Part shown: one piece after another, positions 18,674-27,658 of the stretch
Layout of the letters: each line of letters starts with the position of its first letter
How positions within the stretch are numbered: the first letter of the stretch is position 1
NCBI GenBank assembly: GCA_043798715.1
Contig: JAZDOK010000004.1
Span: 115,428 to 179,427 of the forward strand
DNA: 64,000 bases
Reading direction: 5' to 3'
DNA from: JAZDOK01 sp043798715
Lineage (GTDB): Bacteria > Vulcanimicrobiota > JAZDOK01
Made by a program: the position numbers and the translations under genes
Notes under the pieces: model-generated
Databases searched by the model: none
Told to the model about the DNA's origin: nothing
Seen by the model: the letters and a program-made list of their open reading frames with translations, nothing else

Positions 18674-18853
18674 CTATTTAAAACAGCCTAACTGGCAGTG
18701 TTCAAACTTGATCTCAAGCTTATTGGCCGCCTCGCCTACCAGCCGGGGGTTCACCTTTAGATCATCTGCAATCCTGAGCGCCTCTGAACACGGAATGCGC
18801 CCATCCACGGCCTTTTCCCTCAGTTTTTTTTCAATAAGTTCGGTTTTGTTCAC
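18674..18853 (-). CDS. Conserved small helix-rich protein
   Basis: A 59-residue protein, VNKTELIEKKLREKAVDG at its start and CQLGCF near its end. It is helical with a pattern (CSEALRIADDLKVNPRLVG) like a small winged-helix or HTH domain; similar small proteins ending in CQLG(C/L)F occur in other anaerobes, to my recollection. GTG 18853 starts one base after the gatB stop and has AAAGG about nine bases upstream; the TTG at 18871 would overlap gatB by 17 bases. It lies between gatB and the MoeA fusion. Function unknown. Confidence 0.7.
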   Translation of the reverse strand: MNKTELIEKKLREKAVDGRIPCSEALRIADDLKVNPRLVGEAANKLEIKFEHCQLGCFK

Positions 18854-18854
18854 T

Positions 18855-20297
18855 TCAAACAACCTTTCCAATTTCTTCGCTCAACAGCCTGTTAAGAGTC
18901 TCCGGGTTCGCCTTTCCCTGGGTTTCCTTCATGGCCTGGCCGATCATGAAACGCAGGCCCTTCTCCTTGCCGGCGAGAACATCCCTGGCGACCTCGATAT
19001 TGGCCGCCACGATCCGGCTTACAACGGGGCGGAGCTCTTCTTCTCCCGAGATCTGGAGCCATCCTTTTTTCCGTACGATTGCCATCGGCTCCCCGCCGCC
19101 GTCAAGCATCTCTTCCATCAGGGACTTGCCGATTTTCCCGCTGATGGCCCCCGATTCGATCAGCTTGAGCATCTCGGCCAGATGAGAAGGCAAAAGCCGG
19201 GTCCCGTCAATCTCCAGGTTGGCCGTGTTCAGAAAACGGGTAACATCCCCCATCAGCCAGTTGGCCACGGTCTTGGGCTGGAGATAAAGTTTTACGGTCT
19301 CTTCGAAAAAATCCGCCATCGGACGGGAAGAAACCAGGATTCCCGCATCATAAGCCGGTATTTTGTAATCGGAGACGAACCTGGCCCTTCGTTTTTCGGG
19401 AAGCTCGGGAAGCTGCCTCCTGACATCATCGAGCCATTCGTTCCCTATTTCGAGCGGAACAAGATCGGGCTCGGGGAAATAGCGGTAGTCGTGCGCAAAT
19501 TCCTTGGAACGCATACTGAAGGTGGCCTCACGGGCCTCATCCCAGCCCCGCGTCTCCTGGACTACTTTATCTCCCTTTCCGAGCGCCTCGCGCTGCCGCC
19601 TGATCTCAAAAGCCAAGGCCTTCTGTACCGCCTTGAAGGAATTCATGTTCTTGATCTCGGTCTTGACTCCCATGTTCCCGCCGGCATCCCGGATGGAGAC
19701 ATTGGCGTCGCACCTGAGCGAGCCCTCCTCCATCTTGCAGTCGCTGACCTTAAGCCATCGCAGTATATCCCTGATTCCGCGCAGGTAGGCATGGGCCTCC
19801 TCCGGCGAGGAGATATCAGGTTCCGAGACAATCTCAAGGAGCGGGACCCCGGCCCGGTTATAATCCTCCAGGGTGGAGAGCGACTGATCTATCGTGCCCT
19901 GGTGGATGGATTTCCCGGTGTCTTCCTCCATGTGTATCCGCTTGATCCGGACCTTTTTCTCAAGGCCCTCCACGGAAATAACGAGGTGTCCGTCCACCGC
20001 CAGAGGCATGTCGTACTGGGAGATCTGATAGTTTTTCGGCATGTCGGGATAAAAATAATTTTTCCGATCGAATTTCGAGCGGGGCGGAATCCGGCAATCC
20101 AGAGACAAAGCAGACATAAGAAGAAGTTCAACGGCCGCCCGGTTGACGACCGGGAGAACACCGGGAAGTCCCAGGCAGACCGGACAGACCTGGGAATTAG
20201 CCGCAGAGCCGAATTTTGTCGAACATCCGCAGAAGAGCTTGCTTCCGGTGAGGAGCTCGACGTGAACTTCAAGGCCGACAACCACATCTTTTTTCAT
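18855..20297 (-). CDS. gatB: Aspartyl/glutamyl-tRNA amidotransferase subunit B
   Basis: GatB is the kinase/amidation subunit that converts Glu-tRNA(Gln) or Asp-tRNA(Asn) to the amide form. The 480 residues fit the family. It begins VVVGLEVHVELLTGSKLFCGC, within which EVHVEL is the family hallmark, has NSFKAVQKALAFEI and DYRYFPEPDLVP, and ends in the Yqey-like tail with FMIGQAMKETQGKANP. gatA and gatC are not in the window. The start is ATG 20297. Confidence 0.95.
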   Translation of the reverse strand: MKKDVVVGLEVHVELLTGSKLFCGCSTKFGSAANSQVCPVCLGLPGVLPVVNRAAVELLLMSALSLDCRIPPRSKFDRKNYFYPDMPKNYQISQYDMPLAVDGHLVISVEGLEKKVRIKRIHMEEDTGKSIHQGTIDQSLSTLEDYNRAGVPLLEIVSEPDISSPEEAHAYLRGIRDILRWLKVSDCKMEEGSLRCDANVSIRDAGGNMGVKTEIKNMNSFKAVQKALAFEIRRQREALGKGDKVVQETRGWDEAREATFSMRSKEFAHDYRYFPEPDLVPLEIGNEWLDDVRRQLPELPEKRRARFVSDYKIPAYDAGILVSSRPMADFFEETVKLYLQPKTVANWLMGDVTRFLNTANLEIDGTRLLPSHLAEMLKLIESGAISGKIGKSLMEEMLDGGGEPMAIVRKKGWLQISGEEELRPVVSRIVAANIEVARDVLAGKEKGLRFMIGQAMKETQGKANPETLNRLLSEEIGKVV

Positions 20298-20392
20298 GTC
20301 GTAATTTTATTTCTTCAAGGCCCTTCCAAATCCTTTTTTCGTCACGCTCCCGGCCGCCTCGGGGGATTTTCCCATAAATTTCCTGAACATAG

Positions 20393-20421
20393 TTGACGAA
20401 ATCTTTTGCGACTAATATACT
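20393..20421 (+). promoter_or_regulatory. Sigma-70-like promoter before the stalk-domain operon
   Basis: TTGACG (20393-20398) and TATACT (20416-20421) with a 17-base spacer lie about 70 bases upstream of ATG 20497, between divergent gatB and the stalk-domain gene. Confidence 0.6.
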
Positions 20422-20496
20422 AGGGGGGAAGAAGTTTCTTTACCTGAGAGAAATCGGGCATCTTCCATCAAGGGAAGGAGGTTTGGATCTCACGAC

Positions 20497-21849
20497 ATGA
20501 AAAACACAGCAATATGTCTGATTTTTCTGTTGATCATGGCCCTGGGGGGCGCATCTGCGGCCACCGCCCAGAGCGGGTTCACCCCGGTCTATGTCAACGG
20601 AGTCAGAATCAATGTTTTTCCGGTTATCAAGGACGGGGTCGTCTTCCTGCCGCCCTACACCATGGCTCAATCACTGGGGGCCAGCATCAAGTATGACTAC
20701 AGCCTGAACATTCTCAAGATCAACGACATCATGGTTTCAGCCACTCCGTACACTCCACCGGACGGCCAGATTCTTGTTCCGGCGGAGGCTCTTTGCCAGA
20801 CCATCGGAGGCTCCCTGGAGTGGGATGGGCAGACCCGGGCCATTCGCATCACCACCCCCCGCTCGGGTGCCACTGTCGCCCAGCCCTATTCCCCGCCACC
20901 CATGGTTGCTCAGGCGCCGACAATCCCCAGTCTGGCTCCAATATCACCCACAATCACCGAACCGACGGGACCTTCCCCTTCATCCTCCTCCAAATCAGCC
21001 CCCAATCCTTACCAGGCCCAGGAAGCTCCTTTCCAGCCCCAGGCGGCACCCTACCAGCCATCCAATTCCGCCCCGAATCCCTACCAGGCCCAAACGTCTT
21101 CATCCTTTCCACCGCCCCCTTCCGGCTCTTCTTCCCTTTCATACTATCCGAGTGGCATTATCCCCATAACCACTCCTGTAACCACTAATAATCCACCTTA
21201 CCAGCCCACCGCTCCCTCATACAACCCCCCTGCTGCCGGCAACCAGGCGCCCGCCGGCAGTCCCCAAACCACCTCCCCTCAGGACACGATGAACTACAAT
21301 CCGACAATGCCCCAGACGAGTTTCCCATCCGGCTCCATCTACCAGCAGCCGGCCTATTCAGCCAAATCCCCAACCTCCGCTCCCCCGCAGATCCCGTCAT
21401 CAGTGCAGCAGCTCTCCCAGGCCACCATCTATAACCCCCCGGGGGCGGCTCCGCTGACTCCCAGCAACATACCGACTTTCTCCACCGACATTTTCCGGCC
21501 GGTCACGGCCAATAATTCGGTTTTTTCAGTGACCGTCACCAACATCGAAACCATGAATACCATTAAGGACTACTACAAGCCCAAGACCGGCTATAAATTT
21601 GTAACGGTCTACCTCTCCCAGCAGAACGTCTCAAATGAAGTGCAGATCTACACCGGCCGCTTCTCCATGCTTGACCAGAGCAACACCTCCTACGACTACG
21701 CCGAGCAGTTGAGCAACTTCTGGCTGATTATTCTCAAGCCGGGAGGAATCAACTTCGGATACCTGGTCTTTGAAGTGCCCCAGGATGCCAGACCCGCGCG
21801 CCTGCTTCTGCATGCGTTGAACCAGGCGCCGCTCAGCCTGAACTTGTAA
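20497..21849 (+). CDS. Secreted stalk-domain protein with Pro-rich linker
   Basis: A 450-residue exported protein. Residues 1-24 are a signal peptide ending A-T-A-Q. Residues about 27-120 resemble the copper-amine-oxidase N-terminal (stalk) domain: VYVNGVRINVFPVI, VFLPPYTMAQSLGA, ILVPAEALCQTIGG, VEW/LEWDGQTRAI. Residues about 125-325 are a low-complexity linker of P, Q, S, Y and T. The last 120 residues are a beta domain (SVTVTNIETMNTIKDYY, VTVYLSQQNVSNE) of the DUF4352 kind. A paralogue is at 23240-24097. Ribosome site GGAAGGAGG is rather far (about 15 bases). Likely an envelope or surface protein. Confidence 0.82.
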   Translation: MKNTAICLIFLLIMALGGASAATAQSGFTPVYVNGVRINVFPVIKDGVVFLPPYTMAQSLGASIKYDYSLNILKINDIMVSATPYTPPDGQILVPAEALCQTIGGSLEWDGQTRAIRITTPRSGATVAQPYSPPPMVAQAPTIPSLAPISPTITEPTGPSPSSSSKSAPNPYQAQEAPFQPQAAPYQPSNSAPNPYQAQTSSSFPPPPSGSSSLSYYPSGIIPITTPVTTNNPPYQPTAPSYNPPAAGNQAPAGSPQTTSPQDTMNYNPTMPQTSFPSGSIYQQPAYSAKSPTSAPPQIPSSVQQLSQATIYNPPGAAPLTPSNIPTFSTDIFRPVTANNSVFSVTVTNIETMNTIKDYYKPKTGYKFVTVYLSQQNVSNEVQIYTGRFSMLDQSNTSYDYAEQLSNFWLIILKPGGINFGYLVFEVPQDARPARLLLHALNQAPLSLNL

Positions 21850-21866
21850 AGGAGTGATAGGAAACC

Positions 21867-23168
21867 ATGCATTTTAAGCCCAAATTTTTCACTTTCCTCT
21901 CGAGAATGCTCGCGCTTGCTTTCATTTTCTTCCTCCTCGGGTCCAGGCAGATTCCCGCCCAGGATTCCCAGGTCTATGTCACTTTCTGGCATGCCATGGA
22001 TGGGTACAAGGGCGAGGTTTTAAGAACTCTGGTGGAGCGCTTCAACATGACTCACCCCGGCATCATCGTGGACGAAAAGTGCGTCGGCAAGTCGGAGCGG
22101 TCCTTTGCGGATGCTTATAATATTCTTTTTTCAAGCATCCTCGAAAACCTGGCCATGAAGAATCCGCCCGACATCGCGCAGGTCTATGAAAACTGGACCA
22201 CCCAGCTCATTGAATGCGGGGCTCTCGTGTCCATGGAAAATTTCATTCGCAGCCCGCAGGGCTTCAGCCAGAATGAATTAAAAGACATCTTTCCGGTCTT
22301 TATGGAAGCGAACACCTACGGAAAGAAGATCTGGACCCTCCCCTTCAATAAAAGCATCTACGTCCTCTACTACAACAAGGACGCCTTCTGGAGAGCGAAT
22401 GCGGCCCCCCCGAAAACATGGGCCGAACTTCGGCAACTGGCCAAGAAACTGACTGTCTCCCAGGGGGATTACGTCCAGCAGTACGGGCTCGCCTTTGACC
22501 CCAGCGTGGACACTTTCGGCCACTGGCTGTATGCCCACGAGGGCAACTTCCTCACTAAAAGCAACGAAGTCGGCTTCAACAACACGCTGGGCTACAAGGA
22601 CATTCAGTACTGGGTGGACCTCGTAAACACCGACCATTCGGCCCTGCCGCTTCCTTCCGGCGAGGCGCTGAAGGAATTTCAGAATCAGCATGCCGCGATG
22701 TACATCGAGACCACCTCCAAGCTTTCCTCTATGGAAAAATGCAACTTCAGATGGGGGATGGCCACCCTTCCCAAGGGGAGCGTAAAGGCCTACGGCTTTG
22801 CGGGAACCAACCTGGCCATTTTCGCCAACTCCTCCCCCGATAAACGCCGGGCCGCCTGGACTTTCGTAAAATGGCTTCTGGACACGGAGAATACCACCGA
22901 ATGGGCCATACAGACAGGCTACCTTCCGGTGAGAAAATCAGCCGTCGAGAGTTTCCAGTATCAGGCCTACCTCCGGAAAAACCCGGAATTCAACGCGGCC
23001 ATCGATTCGCTGGAACACGCCATCTGCCAGCCCCGTATATCGACCTGGCAGACAATCCGGGGGATCATCAACGATGCCCTTTTTGAGGCTATTTCGAGAC
23101 AGAAGACGCCGAAAAAAGCGCTGGATGACGCGGCCAAGGTCATCATCAGCCAGCGCTATGTAAAATAA
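21867..23168 (+). CDS. ABC-type solute-binding protein, family 1
   Basis: A 433-residue periplasmic binding protein with a signal peptide ending I-P-A-Q and no lipobox. VTFWHAMDGYKGEVL, WALPFNKS-like WTLPFNKSIYVLYYN and the C-terminal ETTSKLSSM/GTNLAIFANSS regions match sugar or glycerol-phosphate type SBPs. No permease or ATPase genes are adjacent, so it is an orphan receptor or partners with distant genes. It lies 17 bases after the first stalk-domain gene, inside a duplicated pair, and is probably co-transcribed with them. Confidence 0.88.
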   Translation: MHFKPKFFTFLSRMLALAFIFFLLGSRQIPAQDSQVYVTFWHAMDGYKGEVLRTLVERFNMTHPGIIVDEKCVGKSERSFADAYNILFSSILENLAMKNPPDIAQVYENWTTQLIECGALVSMENFIRSPQGFSQNELKDIFPVFMEANTYGKKIWTLPFNKSIYVLYYNKDAFWRANAAPPKTWAELRQLAKKLTVSQGDYVQQYGLAFDPSVDTFGHWLYAHEGNFLTKSNEVGFNNTLGYKDIQYWVDLVNTDHSALPLPSGEALKEFQNQHAAMYIETTSKLSSMEKCNFRWGMATLPKGSVKAYGFAGTNLAIFANSSPDKRRAAWTFVKWLLDTENTTEWAIQTGYLPVRKSAVESFQYQAYLRKNPEFNAAIDSLEHAICQPRISTWQTIRGIINDALFEAISRQKTPKKALDDAAKVIISQRYVK

Positions 23169-23239
23169 TAGATATGCGGCTAATACGCTTGAGGGTTTGA
23201 ACGCCTTCCAACACGGAAAGGAGGTTTAGATCTGACGAG

Positions 23240-24097
23240 TTGAAAAAAACAGCTTTATGCCTCGTTTTCCTGATGGTTATGGCCCTTCGGGGATCTCTTT
23301 CGGTCACCGCCCAGGGCGAATTCACCCGGGTCTATGTCAACGGGGTCATTGTCGATGTTTTCCCGGTCGTCAGGGAGGGAATAGTCTACCTGCCGCCCTA
23401 TGTCATGGCTAAGTCGCTGGGGGCCAGCATCAGGTATGATTACAACCTGAAAATCCTCGCTATCAACGACATTATAATCCCTTTTTACACTCCCCCGGAC
23501 GGCCGGACGCTGGTTCCCGTGGAAGAGCTCTGCCAGGCCATCGGATGCACCGTGGAGTGGGATGGGCGGACCCGGGCTATTCGGATCTCCACCTTCCCAC
23601 CGGAGGTGAAACCTTCCCCGAAACCCACCGAAAATCCCTACGATAAGCAGTCTGTTCCCCTCCCCACCTCCACTCCGTCCTTTTTCCCCTCCGAAACTCC
23701 CATGCCAACTCCCTTCAACCCAGGAAGCGACATCTTTATGCCGGTTACAGTCTCCAACGGAATTTTTTCGGTGACCGTCTCCGACATGAAAACAGTGAAT
23801 GCCATAAAGGACTACTACAAGCCCAAGACCGGCTATAAATTTGTAACGGTCTACCTCTCCCAGCAGAACGTCTCAAACGAAGTGCAGATCTACTCAGGCC
23901 GATTCTCCATGATTGACAAGAAAAACGCCACCTACGACTACGCCGAGCAGTTGAGCAACTTCTGGCTGATCATTCTCAGGCCTGGTGGAATCAACTTCGG
24001 ATACCTGGTCTTTGAGGTGCCCCAGGATGCCAGACCCGTGCGCCTGCTCCTGCAGGCGAAGGCGCCGCTCAATATTAATTTGACAGGGGAGCGATAG
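23240..24097 (+). CDS. Secreted stalk-domain protein, paralogue
   Basis: A 285-residue paralogue of the gene at 20497-21849 with the same layout but a linker of only about 50 residues. The start is TTG 23240, equivalent to the ATG of the first copy, and the upstream GGAGGTTT(A/G)GATCT is also duplicated. Signal peptide, then stalk domain (VYVNGVIVDVFPVV, YLPPYVMAKSLGA), linker, and the conserved C-terminal domain. A 71-base stretch at 23807-23877 is identical to 21565-21635, which suggests recent gene conversion. Role unknown. Confidence 0.82.
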   Translation: MKKTALCLVFLMVMALRGSLSVTAQGEFTRVYVNGVIVDVFPVVREGIVYLPPYVMAKSLGASIRYDYNLKILAINDIIIPFYTPPDGRTLVPVEELCQAIGCTVEWDGRTRAIRISTFPPEVKPSPKPTENPYDKQSVPLPTSTPSFFPSETPMPTPFNPGSDIFMPVTVSNGIFSVTVSDMKTVNAIKDYYKPKTGYKFVTVYLSQQNVSNEVQIYSGRFSMIDKKNATYDYAEQLSNFWLIILRPGGINFGYLVFEVPQDARPVRLLLQAKAPLNINLTGER

Positions 24098-24200
24098 GAA
24101 ATGCAGAAGATGCCTTGCGCAGATTCAAAAAACCGTCGGATTATCGTGAGGAATACCCCCGACAGCCCCGAACAAAGTAACGCTTAGCTGTTCACGCTTG

Positions 24201-25466
24201 ATGAAGAGTGGATTCTGGCGATACTCGGACGAACTGATTCTTCTCGGAGTATCGCTTTTTCTTTTTCTGGTGGCCTCGAACACCCAGGCCGGCTGGCTCT
24301 ATCTCCTCAATTCCGTATTGCTTGGAACCCTTCTGGCCGGTTTCATCATATCCAGATTTTCCATTCGGGGACTTGAGATCGAACGGCGCCTCCCCCTTAT
24401 TGCCTGCGAGGGAGATACGATCCGCGTTACCCTGAGGGTACTCAACAAAAACCGCCTGGCCAGCTACTTTTTTTCAATCGAGGAATACTTCCCCGCGGCC
24501 TCCCCCGAAGATTTAAAAAGCAGCCGAATGTTTGTCTTTGAGCGCCTGTCCGGGAAAACGGCGGATTCTGTCACCTACGAGGCCGAATGCTATAAGCGGG
24601 GGATTTATCACTTCCCGCCCATGCGCGCATCGGCGGGTGCTCCGATTGGTTTTTTCAATGCCATGAAGACCCTGAAAGTCCCCGGCGTCCTCACCGTCCT
24701 GCCGACCGCTCCCGTCCTGCGCGACGGGCATTTCAGCACGGCCCGTTTTGAGTCTTCCACCCAGAACACGGCCCGCTTGAGAAGCGGCCACAGCCACGAT
24801 TTTTTCGGGATACGCCAGCACCAGCCCGGAGAGAGCACCCGCATGCTCCACTGGCCCTCCGTCGCCAGAACGGGTTTACTGATGCTCAAGGAATTCGAAA
24901 ATCCTGCCGGTAGCCAGGTCTTTATCTTTCTGGATACGAACAGGCGCTTCCATACCGGCCTGGGAAGAGAGGCCTCCATCGAATACGCGGTCAAGCTGGC
25001 GACTTCCGTGGCGCGCCATGCCCTTTTGCACGGACATACGATCCGCCTGATGGCGGCCCGCAAAGGGGAATTTCTTGCGCTGAAAACACGGGATCTCCTC
25101 CAGGCCCTCCGATGGCTGGCGGCAGTGGAGGCCGACGGCGAGATGGAAAATGAACAATTATTCGTAAAACTCAATGATGAAATTACCCGCGGGAGCCGAC
25201 TCCTGCTGATCCAGCCGGAGTCATCCATAAATCCCGAACTATTCGTCCCGCTCCTGGATAAGAAGATAAAATGCCGCCCGCTGCTCCTGAAAACTGAAAC
25301 TTTCATCAAAAACATTGAAAGTATGACTCCTGCTACTGATGAAAGCCGGCAGCAGGAGGTAATTCTTTTAAACCGGATGCGCTCTCTCGGCCTCTCCCCG
25401 GTCGTGTGCGGCAGAGGGGATGACCTGCTCCAATGCCTCAGGGAGCTGGGAGGGCTTTTCAAGTGA
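24201..25466 (+). CDS. DUF58 membrane-anchored protein
   Basis: A 421-residue protein with two N-terminal membrane helices (residues about 10-50) and a cytosolic DUF58 domain: the core HDFFGIRQHQPGESTRMLHW is the family signature, followed by a von Willebrand A-like fold (QVFIFLDTNRR). DUF58 proteins usually pair with MoxR ATPases and transglutaminase membrane proteins. Here the transglutaminase follows with a 4-base overlap, but no MoxR gene is adjacent. ATG 24201 is preferred over TTG 24198; neither has a clear ribosome site. Confidence 0.88.
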   Translation: MKSGFWRYSDELILLGVSLFLFLVASNTQAGWLYLLNSVLLGTLLAGFIISRFSIRGLEIERRLPLIACEGDTIRVTLRVLNKNRLASYFFSIEEYFPAASPEDLKSSRMFVFERLSGKTADSVTYEAECYKRGIYHFPPMRASAGAPIGFFNAMKTLKVPGVLTVLPTAPVLRDGHFSTARFESSTQNTARLRSGHSHDFFGIRQHQPGESTRMLHWPSVARTGLLMLKEFENPAGSQVFIFLDTNRRFHTGLGREASIEYAVKLATSVARHALLHGHTIRLMAARKGEFLALKTRDLLQALRWLAAVEADGEMENEQLFVKLNDEITRGSRLLLIQPESSINPELFVPLLDKKIKCRPLLLKTETFIKNIESMTPATDESRQQEVILLNRMRSLGLSPVVCGRGDDLLQCLRELGGLFK

Positions 25467-27658
25467 AATTTAAATTAAAAATACATCGCCATCCCCCCGA
25501 ACACTCCGTGCCCTTCCGCATCTCCGTTCTGGTGATGGTTCTGGTCGCCATTGTGACGACCCTGATGCAGCAGTTTGAATGGCCGCCCTGGGGATGGCAG
25601 GTCCTCGCGGGCACCATCACGGGCTTCTGGGTCAGTTACCTCCGGAGGGAGAAAAAAAACTGGTGGATAAAGCTCATCATCGCAGCACTGATGATCTGGG
25701 CTTTTTACGATTTCTTCCGAAACCTCCTCCTCAATGTATACGACCCGAGGATACCCCTGACCAGCTTTCTGATCTGGCTTCAGACCCTCCACAGTTTCGA
25801 CCTGCCTTCCCGGAGGGACTTGAATTATACGATGTGGGTGGCCCTGATCCTGATGAGCGCCGCCGCCGTCCTAAGCCGGGACATGTCATTCGGGATCGCC
25901 CTTGTCCTCTTTGTCCTCTGCTCCATCTATCCCCTTTACTTTAATTACCTCTGCGCGCTCCGGGAAAAGGCCCGCCTTCCTCCGCTTACCCGCTGGAACT
26001 GGTCATTGGGCCTGTATTCCGGGACACTGCTCATCATCATGGCCTTGAGCCTGGTCATCTATCTGGTGGTCCCCCGTACCCGGCGGATCAACATGCGTCC
26101 ACTGCCAATGTCTTTTAACCTCCACCTTCCCCGCTTCGGGATGGGCCGGATAAAAAATCCCGCCTATCCCTCATCTCAATCGGGAATGCTGCGGCTCAGG
26201 AGAATTTTCAACGCCGGAGCCTACTTCGGATTCAATGCCTTTCTGGATCTTAATATGCGGGGGCGCCTCGACAGCGAGGTCGTCATGCGCGTCAGAATGA
26301 GCAACGAACTATACCTGCGCGGGCTTGCCTTTGACTTTTACGACGGCGCCGCCTGGTCCTTCAGCCGCGAGACCACCCAGGAGCTCAAGACGACAATGCC
26401 CCCCATTGTCGCTATTCCAGCTAAAACAAACGGATTTTTCTCTGAATTATCCACCGGCTCCCACCAGGAGATTCAGATCATCCATGTGGAAAAAGAACTG
26501 CCGAATATAATATTTTCCGCTTACCGCCCCTGGCAGCTCTATTTTCCCTCCGACTATATCTTTTCGGACGCATTTTTCGGCTTAAGAAGCCCGTTTCCCC
26601 TTGAAAAAGGCATGATCTACAGCGTCGTCAGCCTCGTCAACGAATTTGCGCCGGCCCGATTATCCAGGTCGAAGAGCTTAAGGTACCCTCCCGGAATCAG
26701 AGAACTCTTTCTTCAATTGCCGCCTCTTTCGGACAGGTTGAAAAAGAAGGCCTCGGAGATTGCCTCCCGCTACAGGACGCCCTCACACAAAGCCCAGGCC
26801 ATTTGCCTCTATCTACAAAATCACTTTCAGTATGACCTCGATATTCCGCCGTTTCCACAAAACGCCGAGACGGTGGATTATTTCATGTTTGTTACAAAAC
26901 GGGGTTATTGCGAACACTTTGCAACCGCCATGGCCGTCCTTTGCCGCCTGTCGGGAGTCCCGGCCCGCCTGGTCACCGGATATACACCCGGCACTTACAA
27001 TCCCCTGACCGGCTACTATGAGATCCGCAACAAAGATGCCCATGCCTGGGTCGAGGTCTTCATCCCCAGGTTCGGCTGGATCTCCTTTGAACCCACCCCG
27101 GGATGGTCTCCGGCCCCGGAAGAAAGCGAAAAAGAACAATCTTTCTGGCTGGCCTCCCTGCTTATCAATTACCTGAAAGAGACCCCGCTTAAAGAGGCCC
27201 TGGAGGCCTCTGCCCGCTTTATTAAAAGTATCGCCGCCCCGGAGCAGCGCTCCCTCTTCCGCTCCTTCTATTTAAAAGGAGGGATCCTGGTTGTTCTTGC
27301 CATGCTGGTCCTGTTTTTTTCAAGGCGCTGGTGGAGGAAGCTTTTCCGGGGAAAGTCCCTCAATGCGCCGCATCCGGGAAAACTCCCGCCTCAAATACCC
27401 GATGAATTCAGAAAATCCATCGTTGAAAATTATCTGGCGCTGTGCCGCACCCTGAAAGCGCATGGCCAGATAAAGAATGCCGGACAGACACCCCTTGAAT
27501 TCATCAGGATCCTTCCGCCGCAACTTCCGCAGACCGAAATAATAGCTCTGACCCTGCTCTACCTTGAGGCCCGCTACAGCCTCCACACCATGGGGCCGGA
27601 TGAAGTCAGAACTTCAAAATCGCTCCTCAATGCCGTGCGTGCCCGCGGGTTGTTGTAG
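25463..27658 (+). CDS. Membrane transglutaminase-like protein (TgpA type)
   Basis: A 731-residue protein. The N-terminal third has about six membrane helices (DUF3488-like), the periplasmic middle has a transglutaminase core with catalytic Cys in TKRGYCEHFATAMAVLCR and His in NKDAHAWVEVF, followed by WISFEPTPGW where the usual FDPTP Asp is Glu. A further helix (GILVVLAMLVLFF) precedes a DUF4129-like tail. GTG 25463 overlaps the DUF58 stop by GTGA and has GGGAGG nine bases upstream; the ATG at 25433 would overlap by 34 bases. It may act on cell-wall or surface peptides. The 3' end overlaps the next gene tail to tail by 45 bases. Confidence 0.88.
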   Translation: MKFKLKIHRHPPEHSVPFRISVLVMVLVAIVTTLMQQFEWPPWGWQVLAGTITGFWVSYLRREKKNWWIKLIIAALMIWAFYDFFRNLLLNVYDPRIPLTSFLIWLQTLHSFDLPSRRDLNYTMWVALILMSAAAVLSRDMSFGIALVLFVLCSIYPLYFNYLCALREKARLPPLTRWNWSLGLYSGTLLIIMALSLVIYLVVPRTRRINMRPLPMSFNLHLPRFGMGRIKNPAYPSSQSGMLRLRRIFNAGAYFGFNAFLDLNMRGRLDSEVVMRVRMSNELYLRGLAFDFYDGAAWSFSRETTQELKTTMPPIVAIPAKTNGFFSELSTGSHQEIQIIHVEKELPNIIFSAYRPWQLYFPSDYIFSDAFFGLRSPFPLEKGMIYSVVSLVNEFAPARLSRSKSLRYPPGIRELFLQLPPLSDRLKKKASEIASRYRTPSHKAQAICLYLQNHFQYDLDIPPFPQNAETVDYFMFVTKRGYCEHFATAMAVLCRLSGVPARLVTGYTPGTYNPLTGYYEIRNKDAHAWVEVFIPRFGWISFEPTPGWSPAPEESEKEQSFWLASLLINYLKETPLKEALEASARFIKSIAAPEQRSLFRSFYLKGGILVVLAMLVLFFSRRWWRKLFRGKSLNAPHPGKLPPQIPDEFRKSIVENYLALCRTLKAHGQIKNAGQTPLEFIRILPPQLPQTEIIALTLLYLEARYSLHTMGPDEVRTSKSLLNAVRARGLL

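Noticed and set aside
18045..20396. 783-codon plus-strand open frame
   Set aside because: It is antisense to the MoeA fusion and gatB, both with clear family motifs; its composition (rich in G, R, P, H and L) is that of a mirror frame in GC-rich DNA.
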